Shown here one piece after another: positions 53,989 to 62,416 of a DNA stretch of 64,000 nucleotides. Both the position numbers and the translations under genes were made by a program. The notes under the pieces are model-generated. The model was given only the letters and a program-made list of their open reading frames with translations, did not search any database and was not told the DNA's origin. Numbering within the stretch: position 1 is the stretch's first letter; the number at the start of each line of letters is the position of its first letter. Where the stretch lies: assembly GCA_033852175.1 (NCBI GenBank), contig JAWSUY010000013.1:1-64000 (forward strand). Reading direction: 5' to 3'. Origin of the DNA: Agarilytica sp033852175. GTDB lineage: Bacteria; Pseudomonadota; Gammaproteobacteria; Pseudomonadales; Cellvibrionaceae.

Positions 53989-54732
53989 ATGATCGCAATT
54001 AAGTCTTTTATTTACTATGAGTTGGTGTTTTTTGCCGTGATGCTGGTGGGGATGTTTGGCCAGAAATTTCAATTGTTACCGTTTAAGCTCGCTTTTGGAG
54101 GGTTTGCCCTGGGCCTTCTTTTGACTGCCGTCTTGGGTGTGATTTCACTGATCGCTTTTGCCTTATCTTTCGGGGTTATTTCTTCCGAGGCGCGTATGCA
54201 TTCGTTAGGCAGTTTTGGTCTGGGGTTTATTCCTCTGATTATGGTGATGGTTATCGTCGGTGCCGGTTTGAAGGTCCCTAAGATTCATGATGTTTCGACA
54301 GATCTTCACGATAATATTGAATTTGAGAATGCTCTGTTGTTGCGTCTTCCGTCGGAGAACAGCCTTAGCTTGCCGTCCGAGAGTGTAAAAGATCAGCATC
54401 GCTCACATTACCGGGATGTACAGCCTCTAATGGCTTATGAGGCGCCGGCAGAGGCTTACGCTAAGGCCCTTCGTGTTGCTTCGGAGTTGGGGTGGGTGAT
54501 TCGTTCTCAAAATGATGAGTCGACAACTTTTGAGGCTACAGAGTCGACAGCCTTGTTTGGTTTTGTTGATGATATTGTCGTTAGGGTGGGGGCGGTTGAA
54601 GGTCTTGGTGAATCTGGCCTTAAAGAGGGCTGTAAGATTGATATGCGTTCTGCCTCTCGTGTGGGGCGTAGTGATCTAGGAGCGAATGCTAAACGGATAT
54701 GGCGGTTCCAGAAGGCTTACAGGGCAATGTAG
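53989..54732 (+). CDS. DUF1499 membrane protein
   Basis: 247 residues. Three hydrophobic helices lie in the first half (about 8-25, 33-62 and 74-92), then a soluble domain of the DUF1499 type: VQPLMAYEAPAEAYAKALRVASELGWVIRSQNDESTTFEATE, then LFGFVDDIVVRVGAVEG and CKIDMRSASRVGRSDLGANAKRIWRF. The family is of unknown function and frequent in proteobacteria. Convergent with the next hypothetical; an 8-G run (54779-54786) lies between the two. Confidence 0.87.
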   Translation: MIAIKSFIYYELVFFAVMLVGMFGQKFQLLPFKLAFGGFALGLLLTAVLGVISLIAFALSFGVISSEARMHSLGSFGLGFIPLIMVMVIVGAGLKVPKIHDVSTDLHDNIEFENALLLRLPSENSLSLPSESVKDQHRSHYRDVQPLMAYEAPAEAYAKALRVASELGWVIRSQNDESTTFEATESTALFGFVDDIVVRVGAVEGLGESGLKEGCKIDMRSASRVGRSDLGANAKRIWRFQKAYRAM

Positions 54733-54791
54733 CTTGCTGATTCATTGGGAGAACTTTCAGGTTTCGCGCATTTAGAGAGGGGGGGGAGGCA

Positions 54792-55589
54792 TTAATCGTA
54801 AATGTTTTTCTTCTTCCATACGTCGCTAGGTTCTGCGAATTTATCCCACTCTTCTTGGACTTCTTCCGACTGGTCTTGATCATCGGAAGAGTGGACAGGG
54901 ATGTCCAGTTGCTCTTCTTCAGATTGCTGTTCTTTCAGTTGGGCAATTAGGGATCTGAGCCTATCCAAGCGCTTACTTAGAGGGCCAGCATTGGCATCGC
55001 GTGTGATAAGGTTGAATGCTAATTCAAAATAGTGAATGGCGAGCTTGGTCTTCCCTGATTGGCGCGCATTATTGCCGTTAATACAGTGGCCATCGACAGC
55101 GACTTGTAGTGCCAGCGTTTTGATTTGATTGCGAAAAATTTGCGCTTGGTTACGAGGGATTGACTGTTTAGCCTCTAATTTATACACATACTTATGCAGT
55201 TCTTCTAAGCTTGCTCGCACATCTTTTATTTGTTGCGGGTTTTCTAACGCTGGAGCCTGCTGGGTAGGCGCTTGGCGTTGGGTCTCGACCATCTGAGCAT
55301 TAACGACCTGAAGGTGTTGTAAGTGGCCTGATTCTTTAGGTTCAAGTGTTGATAGCTGCTCGCACACATCAGCGAGGCTGCGCTGCACCAATATTTTGAG
55401 CTCTTTGGATAAAAAGCCCTCAGGGAACCCGTTGAGCATAAATTTGAAGCTGCGAGAGCGGTTCTTAAGAGCGCTGATTAGTCGAACACGCTGTTCACGT
55501 TTGGTCTGTACAGTCTGCTGAACGAAGGCATAGCTCACCAGCAAACCGAGTAAGATGACGATGGCAACAATAATAGAGGCAGTAGACAT
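54792..55589 (-). CDS. Hypothetical single-pass membrane protein with helical cytoplasmic part
   Basis: 265 residues. One N-terminal membrane helix (about 5-23, IIVAIVILLGLLVSYAFV) is followed by a long helix-rich region, a Gln/Pro linker (about 108-122), and a tetratricopeptide-like segment (SGKTKLAIHYFELAFNLI). An acidic tail includes EEEQLDIPVHSSDDQDQSEEVQEEWDKFAEP. No family recognised. It is divergent from the tRNA unit. Confidence 0.75.
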   Translation of the reverse strand: MSTASIIVAIVILLGLLVSYAFVQQTVQTKREQRVRLISALKNRSRSFKFMLNGFPEGFLSKELKILVQRSLADVCEQLSTLEPKESGHLQHLQVVNAQMVETQRQAPTQQAPALENPQQIKDVRASLEELHKYVYKLEAKQSIPRNQAQIFRNQIKTLALQVAVDGHCINGNNARQSGKTKLAIHYFELAFNLITRDANAGPLSKRLDRLRSLIAQLKEQQSEEEQLDIPVHSSDDQDQSEEVQEEWDKFAEPSDVWKKKNIYD

Positions 55590-55750
55590 AAGCTTAAGTT
55601 TGTTCTTTTCTTATAACAAAGGCTAGTCATTCTGGAGTGTAGAAGCAAATTTTTGGCCAATTAAATTTGGCGCCCAATGTTTAATAACTAAGCGTATTGT
55701 GTTCAAAGAAGTCGAACTGAAAAATGAGGGGAAAAACCTGTCCGTAATTG

Positions 55751-55779
55751 TTGACAGGAACCGGGCCTCTCACTAGAAT
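55751..55779 (+). promoter_or_regulatory. Sigma-70 promoter of the tRNA-Glu/tRNA-Gly unit
   Basis: TTGACA (55751-55756), 17 bases, TAGAAT (55774-55779), followed by the GC-rich discriminator GCGCCCC. A perfect -35, ideal spacing and a GC discriminator are typical of stable-RNA promoters under stringent control. Transcription would begin about 20 bases before tRNA-Glu. Confidence 0.88.
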
Positions 55780-55804
55780 GCGCCCCTCTTGAGATACGCG
55801 TCCT

Positions 55805-55880
55805 GTCCCCATCGTCTAGAGGCCTAGGACACCGCCCTTTCACGGCGGTAACAGGGGTTCGAATCCCCTTGGGGACGCCA
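55805..55880 (+). tRNA. tRNA-Glu (anticodon TTC)
   Basis: 76 bases including the encoded CCA. The acceptor stem GTCCCCA pairs with TGGGGAC. D-arm region with AGAGGCCTAGGAC. Anticodon loop CTTTCAC gives UUC. T-loop GGTTCGAATCCC. All cloverleaf arms pair. Confidence 0.97.
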
Positions 55881-55942
55881 ATCTCATAAGCTCATTGAAT
55901 ATCAGTGGTTTTATGAGATTGCTCTTAAAGAAATTGAATTTT

Positions 55943-56017
55943 GCGGGAATAGCTCAGTGGTAGAGCACAACCTTGCCAAGGTTGGGGTCGGGAGTTCGAG
56001 CCTCCTTTCCCGCTCCA
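55943..56017 (+). tRNA. tRNA-Gly (anticodon GCC)
   Basis: 75 bases including CCA. Acceptor GCGGGAA/TTCCCGC, D-arm AGCTCAGTGGTAGAGC, anticodon stem-loop with TTGCCAA giving GCC, T-loop AGTTCGAGCCT. It is 62 bases after tRNA-Glu and probably on the same transcript. Confidence 0.97.
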
Positions 56018-56024
56018 TTTTATA

Positions 56025-56053
56025 AAAACCCAGCTTTCATGCTGGGTTTTTTT
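56025..56053 (+). terminator. Terminator of the tRNA unit
   Basis: AAAACCCAGC (56025-56034) pairs with GCTGGGTTTT (56041-56050) over a 6-base loop, with T's following. It lies 8 bases after tRNA-Gly. Confidence 0.93.
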
Positions 56054-56242
56054 ATGCCTGAATTTTCTGTTAGCCACTTTTATATAATATAGGTGGGAGC
56101 TTGTTATTGGGCTGGAGGGGCTTTCTGCAGAGCATTTCTATGCTGAGAATAGGGCCGTTCAACATTAGTGTCCGTCCAGAAATGGCTCGTCGCGAAGGGA
56201 AATGAAAACACTCATCTTTGCGCCGTAGAGCACTGTTTCTAG

Positions 56243-57145
56243 ATGAGCGCTAATTTGGCCAATAAAAAGCTAACGTCGGAACGATATATGTTTGGTTATG
56301 AACCATTTCAACCGCTTCAGTCTCAGGCCGGTCAAGATGCGTTTGGTTTGAGCATTGAAACGTGTCGCCCGCAAGAATCATTGTCCAGGCTCATACATTC
56401 TTTTGTGCAGGTGAGTGTTGATAAGCCAACTGCATACCCCGTTATACCCGATGGTTTGTCCGCGCTTTATGTCGGGCGGCAGTCAACAGTATGTGCGGTA
56501 TCTTTAACGAAAGCTGTGGACTTTCAGCTCCCGGCTGCTGGAGAGTACTTTGGTGTTCGATTTTTCCCGGGCGCGCTTCGTCGATTATTTGGTCTTGATT
56601 TGACGGATGCTTCTGGCCAGCTTTTCGATGCTTCCTATTTGCCTGACAAAATACTCTCTTCTCTTCATGAGCACTTGTTTCATTGCGACTCTTTTGGTTG
56701 GCGCGTAAAGGTCTGTGAGGGTGCCGTGGCGGCAATTGGCTGCGTAAGCGGGGGTGCTGGCGGTTACGGCGCGGCGAAGGCGCGAGAGTCGTCTAGGCTT
56801 GGGTCTATGATAGATAAGGCTTTGGCTAGTATCTACGTCGCCAAAGGTGAGATCGAGATTGAGAAGACGCTAGCAGTAAGTCTGGGTGTGAGTGCGCGCC
56901 ATTTGAATCGCTTGTTTGCGTCTCATGTTGGAATGAGTGCAAAGCGCTTCGCTCAAATCATTCGAATGCAAAATGTGTGTAAGTTTTTGCAGGAATCACC
57001 GAAATCCTCATTAATCGCTGCTATTCGATTTGGTTATTTTGATCAGGCTCACTTACTAAAAGATTTCAAAAAGCACATTCAGGCATCGCCAGAAGGCTTT
57101 TTTTCTCGTTTCAGGTCCGATTTTTACAATACCCGCAAAGGCTAG
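56243..57145 (+). CDS. AraC-family transcriptional regulator
   Basis: 300 residues. An N-terminal sensing domain of the DUF6597 style (SLSRLIHSFVQVSVDKPTAYPVIPDGLSALYV ... YFGVRFFPGALRRLFGL) precedes a C-terminal AraC DNA-binding domain (about 195-295). The first helix-turn-helix is LAVSLGVSARHLNRLFASHVGMSAKRFAQIIR and the second is AIRFGYFDQAHLLKDFKKHIQASPEGFF. It ends about 40 bases before the fabA gene in the same direction, suggesting it regulates or is co-expressed with it. ATG at 56243 is assumed; a later ATG at 56288 is possible, and no strong ribosome site marks either. Confidence 0.9.
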   Translation: MSANLANKKLTSERYMFGYEPFQPLQSQAGQDAFGLSIETCRPQESLSRLIHSFVQVSVDKPTAYPVIPDGLSALYVGRQSTVCAVSLTKAVDFQLPAAGEYFGVRFFPGALRRLFGLDLTDASGQLFDASYLPDKILSSLHEHLFHCDSFGWRVKVCEGAVAAIGCVSGGAGGYGAAKARESSRLGSMIDKALASIYVAKGEIEIEKTLAVSLGVSARHLNRLFASHVGMSAKRFAQIIRMQNVCKFLQESPKSSLIAAIRFGYFDQAHLLKDFKKHIQASPEGFFSRFRSDFYNTRKG

Positions 57146-57185
57146 CGTTGCAAACTGCCTAAAATTCAAAATTAGGAGTTATGCG

Positions 57186-57677
57186 GTGTACTTTTCTAAT
57201 GATCAAATTTTAGAGATGGGCGAAGGCAGCTTTTTTGGTTCGGGGAATGCCCAGCTTCCGAACACGCAAATGTTGATGATCGATCAAATTCGACATATTT
57301 CCAATACCGGAGGTCGGTATAACCGGGGGCAGTTGTGTGCAGATTTAACGATTCAGCCTCGTCACTGGTTTTTTGACTGCCACTTCAAGAATGACCCGGT
57401 AATGCCGGGGTGCTTAGGTTTGGATGCATTATGGCAGCTTTTGGGTGTTTTTCTTGGTTGGTCTGGATTGCAGGGACGGGGACGGGCGCTCGGAGTGGGC
57501 GGTGTGAAGTTTAGTGGCCAAATATTTCCGGATGCAGGCTCTATAGAATATCAGCTGCATATTAAACGGGTTATAACGCGGCCTCTGGCAATGGGAGTTG
57601 CAGACGGCGTCGTTTTGCTTAAGGGAAAAGAGATATACGTTGCAGAAAACCTTAAAGTTGGCCTTATAAAGGGATAA
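57186..57677 (+). CDS. fabA: 3-hydroxydecanoyl-ACP dehydratase/isomerase FabA
   Basis: 163 residues, hotdog fold. The catalytic pair is visible, His66 in FDCHFKNDPVMPG and Asp80 in CLGLDALWQ, with the family spacing of 14. Other identities to E. coli FabA: NMLM-like QMLMIDQI, GRALGVGGVKFSGQ and LKVGL at the C-terminus. It converts 3-hydroxydecanoyl-ACP to trans-2 and cis-3 decenoyl-ACP, starting unsaturated fatty acid synthesis. GTG start with AGGAG 7 bases upstream. Normally fabA is coupled to fabB; here the partner is an AraC regulator and no fabB follows, so this may be an additional or regulated copy. Confidence 0.93.
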   Translation: MYFSNDQILEMGEGSFFGSGNAQLPNTQMLMIDQIRHISNTGGRYNRGQLCADLTIQPRHWFFDCHFKNDPVMPGCLGLDALWQLLGVFLGWSGLQGRGRALGVGGVKFSGQIFPDAGSIEYQLHIKRVITRPLAMGVADGVVLLKGKEIYVAENLKVGLIKG

Positions 57678-57694
57678 GGCCGCTTGTGTAGGGC

Positions 57695-58114
57695 TTAATG
57701 AAGTTGAGATTTAGCTCTCGGTTCGAAACTCAGAACGACCTGTTCATAAATTGCAGCTTCCTTCTTCGATGATAAAAGTTCATGGTAGGCCTCCTCAAGC
57801 TTTTGGTAATGTTCGATTTCCTCGTCGCCTAAATAGTGCATACACTCTCCGCCAAAATACCAGAAAAGTGGGCGAGGCACAGATGGCATGATGTGTTGAT
57901 AGTTACCCACTATTTGGGACAGTAGCCATTGTCCTGCTTCCATTTGTTCCTCGGAGCTTGAATCTGGAGCTAAAATTTGGCAGAGCTTTTCTTTGAAGAT
58001 TACTTGAAGTTCATCCAAATCGCCGCCATTAAATGGTGCTGTAGTGTTAATGTATTCGGCCAGTTTATGTATGAGTGACCGGTGATAATCTTGGTAGCTT
58101 GTATTGTCGGGCAT
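57695..58114 (-). CDS. PA2817-like conserved protein
   Basis: 139 residues, helical and soluble. Segments SYQDYHRSLIHKLAEYI, EEQMEAGQWLLSQIVGNYQHIMPSVPRPLFWYFGGECMHYLGDEEIEHYQKLEE match, as far as I remember, a small Pseudomonas family named after PA2817, of unknown function. Convergent with fabA with only 17 bases between the stops, and divergent from the ABC transporter genes. Confidence 0.7.
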   Translation of the reverse strand: MPDNTSYQDYHRSLIHKLAEYINTTAPFNGGDLDELQVIFKEKLCQILAPDSSSEEQMEAGQWLLSQIVGNYQHIMPSVPRPLFWYFGGECMHYLGDEEIEHYQKLEEAYHELLSSKKEAAIYEQVVLSFEPRAKSQLH

Positions 58115-58210
58115 AATTGATTGTTTGATTTGGTTTTAAAAGGTATTAAGGGCATCGTGCGAAAAATACATTTTTAGAGGTGCCCTCTATTGAAAAGTGA
58201 GTTTTAGAGT

Positions 58211-59149
58211 ATGACCTTGGCATTAGAAATACAAGGCTTGTGTAAAGTATATGGCGATCGTTTTGAGGCATTAAAAGGCGTTGATCTGAAAGTGGAGCAG
58301 GGCGATTTTTTTGCCTTGCTAGGCCCTAATGGTGCAGGTAAGTCGACGACAATCGGCATTATTAGCTCGTTAGTAAGGAAAACCGCAGGTACAGTAAAAA
58401 TATTTGATTGTGACATCGATCAAAACTTTTCTCAGGCCAAGCAATATTTAGGTATTGTGCCGCAAGAATTCAACTTTGGTGTATTTGAAAAAATCAAAGA
58501 CATATTGATCAATCAGGCGGGCTATTTTGGCATCTCTCGGGGTTTGGCTGTTGAGCGAGCGAATAAGTACCTTAAGCAGTTAGGCTTGTGGGATAAGCGT
58601 GATGAGCAAGCTCGTCATCTTTCGGGAGGAATGAAGCGTCGCCTGATGATTGCCCGTGCTCTAGTGCACGAACCGAAACTTTTGATTCTTGATGAACCAA
58701 CGGCTGGGGTGGATATTGAATTACGCCGTTCGATGTGGGAGTTTCTAGAAGAGATTAACGCTGCCGGCACCACGATTATTTTGACTACACACTATTTAGA
58801 AGAGGCGGAACGTCTCTGCAAAAATATAGCAATTATTAGTCAAGGTGAAATTGTCGAAAATACCAGCGTTAAAGATCTGTTAAAGCAGCTCAGCAAAGAG
58901 GTTTTCGTTCTTGATACTTCGAACACCGTTTCAAGCTGCCCTGAAGTGAGCGGCTATCTGATGCGTAAGGTGGACGAGAACTGTATCGAAGTGGAAGTCG
59001 ATAAAGGTCGATCGCTGAATGCGCTGTTCGACGGGCTTTCTGCTGCATCGATCGAAGTTGTGAGCATGCGCAATAAGGTGAACCGTCTTGAAGAACTCTT
59101 TATATCTCTTGTGAACCAAGCACCAGCGGAGGCTCGTAATGGAGGCTAA
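58211..59149 (+). CDS. ABC transporter ATP-binding protein (YadG-like)
   Basis: 312 residues. Walker A LLGPNGAGKSTTIG near 37, Q-loop GIVPQEFNFG, signature HLSGGMKRRLMIAR, Walker B LLILDEPTAGVD and the H-switch TTHYLEEAERL. The C-terminal ~90 residues form the regulatory tail found in ABC-2 exporters. With the following permease it resembles E. coli YadG/YadH, a multidrug/envelope-type exporter pair whose substrate is not known. The permease start lies inside its last codons. Confidence 0.93.
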   Translation: MTLALEIQGLCKVYGDRFEALKGVDLKVEQGDFFALLGPNGAGKSTTIGIISSLVRKTAGTVKIFDCDIDQNFSQAKQYLGIVPQEFNFGVFEKIKDILINQAGYFGISRGLAVERANKYLKQLGLWDKRDEQARHLSGGMKRRLMIARALVHEPKLLILDEPTAGVDIELRRSMWEFLEEINAAGTTIILTTHYLEEAERLCKNIAIISQGEIVENTSVKDLLKQLSKEVFVLDTSNTVSSCPEVSGYLMRKVDENCIEVEVDKGRSLNALFDGLSAASIEVVSMRNKVNRLEELFISLVNQAPAEARNGG

Positions 59150-59912
59150 AGCTCAGTTTATTGCCTTTCAAACAATTTTTCGTCGAGAAATTCGACGCTT
59201 TATGCGCATTTGGGTTCAGACCTTAATCCCACCGGTTATTACTATGGTGCTGTATTTCCTGATTTTTGGCAGTCTTATTGGCTCAAGAATTGGTGAAATG
59301 GGAGGCTTTGATTACATGTCCTTTGTGGTGCCTGGGTTGATCATGATGTCGGTGATCAGTAACTCGTATTCTAATGTTGTTTCTTCGTTTTACAGTGCAA
59401 AATTTACAAAGAGCGTAGAAGAGCTGTTGGTAAGCCCCGTGCCCAATTACATTATTTTGTTGGGTTTCGTGTTGGGTGGGACCATGCGCGGTTTACTTGT
59501 TGGTGCAATTGTAACTTCCTTGTCGTTCTTTTTTACTGATTTTCATATACACAGTCTTGCCGTGACTGTCGGTGTAATCTTCCTTACATCGTTGCTTTTT
59601 TCCATTGCGGGTTTAATTAACGCTATTTTTGCAAATTCCTTTGATGATATATCGATAATTCCAACTTTTGTATTAACGCCTTTAACCTACCTAGGCGGCG
59701 TCTTTTACTCAATCGACTTGTTGCCTGAGTTTTGGCAGGGTGTATCCCAGTTAAACCCAGTTTTGTATATGGTGAATGCATTTCGGTACGGATTTCTCGG
59801 CGTGTCGGATGTTAGTCTTGTTGGTTCATTTGTCGGGATAGGAGTGTTTTTAGCGCTAATGTTTGGGTATTGTTTATACCTTCTTGAAAATGGAAAACGA
59901 TTACGCAGCTAA
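59139..59912 (+). CDS. ABC-2 type permease (YadH-like)
   Basis: 257 residues with about six membrane helices. The N-terminus AFQTIFRREIRRFMRIWVQTLIPPVITMVLYFLIFG is typical of YadH, followed by MGGFDYMSFVVPGLIMMSVISNSYSN, the EELLVSPVPNYIILLGF loop, and a C-terminal helix before NGKRLRS. It forms the membrane part of the exporter with the preceding ATPase; the genes overlap by 11 bases. Confidence 0.93.
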   Translation: MEAKAQFIAFQTIFRREIRRFMRIWVQTLIPPVITMVLYFLIFGSLIGSRIGEMGGFDYMSFVVPGLIMMSVISNSYSNVVSSFYSAKFTKSVEELLVSPVPNYIILLGFVLGGTMRGLLVGAIVTSLSFFFTDFHIHSLAVTVGVIFLTSLLFSIAGLINAIFANSFDDISIIPTFVLTPLTYLGGVFYSIDLLPEFWQGVSQLNPVLYMVNAFRYGFLGVSDVSLVGSFVGIGVFLALMFGYCLYLLENGKRLRS

Positions 59913-59985
59913 ACTTGGCGGTATTAAAAATAAAATTTTAGATGCACTAAACCTGCGCACACATTGTAAGCCGAGCTTTAGTAGG

Positions 59986-60004
59986 TGTATTTATAGTAAA
60001 TACA
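59986..60004. promoter_or_regulatory. Perfect 8-bp dyad upstream of queF
   Basis: TGTATTTA (59986-59993), TAG, TAAATACA (59997-60004), about 77 bases before the queF start. Operator-like and without a T-tract. It does not fit a preQ1 riboswitch by eye. Confidence 0.45.
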
Positions 60005-60080
60005 TCTGATAGTCCTACTCCTACAGTCACTACAGCTAAAAGAAAATGTAAGTTAACAGAAACGTAAATGTTCTAAAAAT

Positions 60081-60890
60081 ATGACAAATAATATTGAGCT
60101 TGGTGAAAACGCTTTATACCCTGAAAATTACGACGCTAGTTTATTGGAGCCTATTGCCAGAAGCCTCTCTCGTGATTCCCTTCAGCTCACTAGCCCCTTA
60201 CCTTTTGATGGTGTAGATATTTGGACTGGGTATGAACTATCTTGGTTGACCTCGTCGGGCAAGCCCCAAGTCGCTATTGCTGAGTTCGAGTTTCTAGCCT
60301 GCTCGACACATATCGTTGAGTCTAAGTCTTTTAAGTACTACCTAAACTCTTTTAACCAGACGGTCTTTGCCGATTGGTCGGCAGTACAGGAAGCTCTGAT
60401 CAAAGACCTTCAGAAGAGTTCCGGAGCCGAAGTTAAGGTTACGTTATTTGCTCCTGATATATTTGATGCTCCTACTGCTTTAACCGGGCAGCATGTCGAT
60501 GATCTCGATGTAAGTATCAATAAATATGTTCCCGATAAAAACCTGCTTGCAACGACTTCTGAGCCAGTGGTTAATGATCGGCTGTTCAGTCATTTACTTA
60601 AAAGCAATTGCCCTGTAACAGGGCAGCCTGATTGGGCCAGCGTGTGGGTTGAGTACAGCGGGATGAAAATTAGTCCGGAATCTTTTTTGCGCTATGTTAT
60701 ATCTTATCGACAGCATCAAGATTTCCATGAAAACTGTGTTGAGCGAATATTCTGCGATATTGCACAGCAGTGTTCGACGCAGTCACTTAGCGTTTATGCT
60801 CGTTATACGAGAAGGGGGGGCTTGGATATAAACCCGTTTCGAAGTGATTCGAAGCGAGAATTGCCGTTTCGGAGGGTTGCTCGGCAGTAA
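60081..60890 (+). CDS. queF: NADPH-dependent 7-cyano-7-deazaguanine reductase QueF (long form)
   Basis: 269 residues, the bimodular type as in E. coli (282). The N-terminal half has YDASLLEPIARSLSRD and WTGYELSWL. The NADPH-binding QueF motif region is ESKSFKYYLNSFNQT. The active-site Cys177 in LKSNCPVTGQPDW is followed by Asp184 at the family spacing. The C-terminus is YARYTRRGGLDINPFRS. It reduces preQ0 to preQ1 in queuosine biosynthesis. No good ribosome site precedes the ATG. A 7-G run lies within the last 80 bases. Convergent with the cyclase gene, 31 bases apart. Confidence 0.96.
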   Translation: MTNNIELGENALYPENYDASLLEPIARSLSRDSLQLTSPLPFDGVDIWTGYELSWLTSSGKPQVAIAEFEFLACSTHIVESKSFKYYLNSFNQTVFADWSAVQEALIKDLQKSSGAEVKVTLFAPDIFDAPTALTGQHVDDLDVSINKYVPDKNLLATTSEPVVNDRLFSHLLKSNCPVTGQPDWASVWVEYSGMKISPESFLRYVISYRQHQDFHENCVERIFCDIAQQCSTQSLSVYARYTRRGGLDINPFRSDSKRELPFRRVARQ

Positions 60891-60921
60891 AAGGAGGCGC
60901 ATTTTGGTGCGAGTGAGGTTT

Positions 60922-62304
60922 TTAGCCAAGCCTGTTTTTCAGACGGTCTGCAATCAATTTAAGAGACGAGACAATTCGTTCTTTATCGTAATTTCGGATT
61001 TTATCGAGATCCAAGTGCATGGAAAACCCTTCGGAATTTTCCTCAAAGTAGCTCTGGTTGCGGCCTAAATCTTTCCTGAAGTTAACCACTTGGTAGACTT
61101 TAATTGGGTGGCTGAATCCTTTTACTGTAATTTCGCCTTTATCTCGACACATCACTACATCTTTAATAAGAGACCATGTCTCATGAGACATTAATATTTC
61201 GCCTGGGTCGGCCGCAGATTCCAGCCTGCTTGCTAAATTTACATGGGTTCCCAGTGCTGTGTAGTCCATGTAGTGATTAGTGCCAAAAGTGCCGACGGTA
61301 CAGTAGCCGGTATTAATCCCCATACGAATACGCAGTGGTTTTTTAATGCCTTGATGGAACCATGTGTTTTGTAATTCCTTCATTTTTTTTCGCATTTCTA
61401 TGGCCATAGAAACGCATCTTACGCAATCAGCTTTGAGACCTTTTGTCTGGGCGTCTCCGAAGATTATCATCAGTCCATCGCCCATAAATTTGTCGATATT
61501 CCCATCAAAATCAGCGACGATTTTACTCATTTCGGAAAGGTAGTGATTTAAAAGCCCTGCAATGGTTTCTGATTCAAGCTCTTCAGATAGAGAGCTAAAA
61601 CCTTCAATATCGGAAAAGAAAACACTAATGCGCTTGCGTTCTGTTTTAAGCGAATCTTCCCGTCCCTCATTAACGGCTTTCCATACGGTGGGGGTAAGGT
61701 AGCGGGATAGTTTGTAAGTCCTCATTTTTTGAAGGGCTTTTTCATCCTGAAGTTTTTTGGTGCCAACTTCTAGGCGATGAATTTGTGAGTGGATGTTCAA
61801 TCCGTATACGCAAAAATACGCGATACTACTGATAATGGCGGCAATGCCGGATGATAGGTCGATCGTGAACTGCCACTGAGGAACCCAGAATAAAAACGTT
61901 AGCGCAATACCGCTGATAAAGGCGACATTATTGACCAACCATTTTTTCACTCCGCCGATTATCAAACTGTTAAATTGAATCATTAGGATAAATAGAACCG
62001 TGGGCAGAGTGCTGAATTCAACGAAACTCAGTATAAAGCCAATAAATACCGCGTCAGCTGTAGAAAGTTGACCTAGGGCGGTTTCGAAGCGGTGTGGCGA
62101 AATCCATTTCAGTACGGCGTAAGAGACTAATGTGTAAGCAAAGGCAATTGCAATTACAATGGATTCAAGTTGAGAAATGTTGGACAGCAAACTTCCTGCG
62201 GATACCGTTGCAGCCGCAGCAAAGCAGATGATCGCGCGGCTTTCGGCCTTATGTAAAGAAGCTTTTGAAGAACTTATAGCCTCAAGGGTTTGTGTTTGCT
62301 TCAT
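60922..62304 (-). CDS. Membrane-bound class III adenylate cyclase
   Basis: 460 residues. The N-terminal half has about six membrane helices (roughly 25-175). The C-terminal class III cyclase domain shows ISVFFSDIEGFSSLSEEL (first metal-binding Asp), IDKFMGDGLMIIFGD (adenine-contact Lys and second metal Asp) and TNHYMDYTALGTHVNLASRLESA (Asp favouring ATP, then the Asn/Arg transition-state region). These residues suggest cAMP, not cGMP. The membrane part resembles CHASE/MASE-like sensor modules but I cannot name it. An HCKD-like short linker of about 35 residues joins them. Confidence 0.92.
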   Translation of the reverse strand: MKQTQTLEAISSSKASLHKAESRAIICFAAAATVSAGSLLSNISQLESIVIAIAFAYTLVSYAVLKWISPHRFETALGQLSTADAVFIGFILSFVEFSTLPTVLFILMIQFNSLIIGGVKKWLVNNVAFISGIALTFLFWVPQWQFTIDLSSGIAAIISSIAYFCVYGLNIHSQIHRLEVGTKKLQDEKALQKMRTYKLSRYLTPTVWKAVNEGREDSLKTERKRISVFFSDIEGFSSLSEELESETIAGLLNHYLSEMSKIVADFDGNIDKFMGDGLMIIFGDAQTKGLKADCVRCVSMAIEMRKKMKELQNTWFHQGIKKPLRIRMGINTGYCTVGTFGTNHYMDYTALGTHVNLASRLESAADPGEILMSHETWSLIKDVVMCRDKGEITVKGFSHPIKVYQVVNFRKDLGRNQSYFEENSEGFSMHLDLDKIRNYDKERIVSSLKLIADRLKNRLG

Positions 62305-62416
62305 GTCACTTGTTTTTATTGGGTGGAATGACGATAGTCACGTGCTTTAGTGGGGCTTGTCAATTGTTTTGATGGGGTAAGCGTTATAATCGTATGTTTA
62401 AATTACGCTTGGCGAC

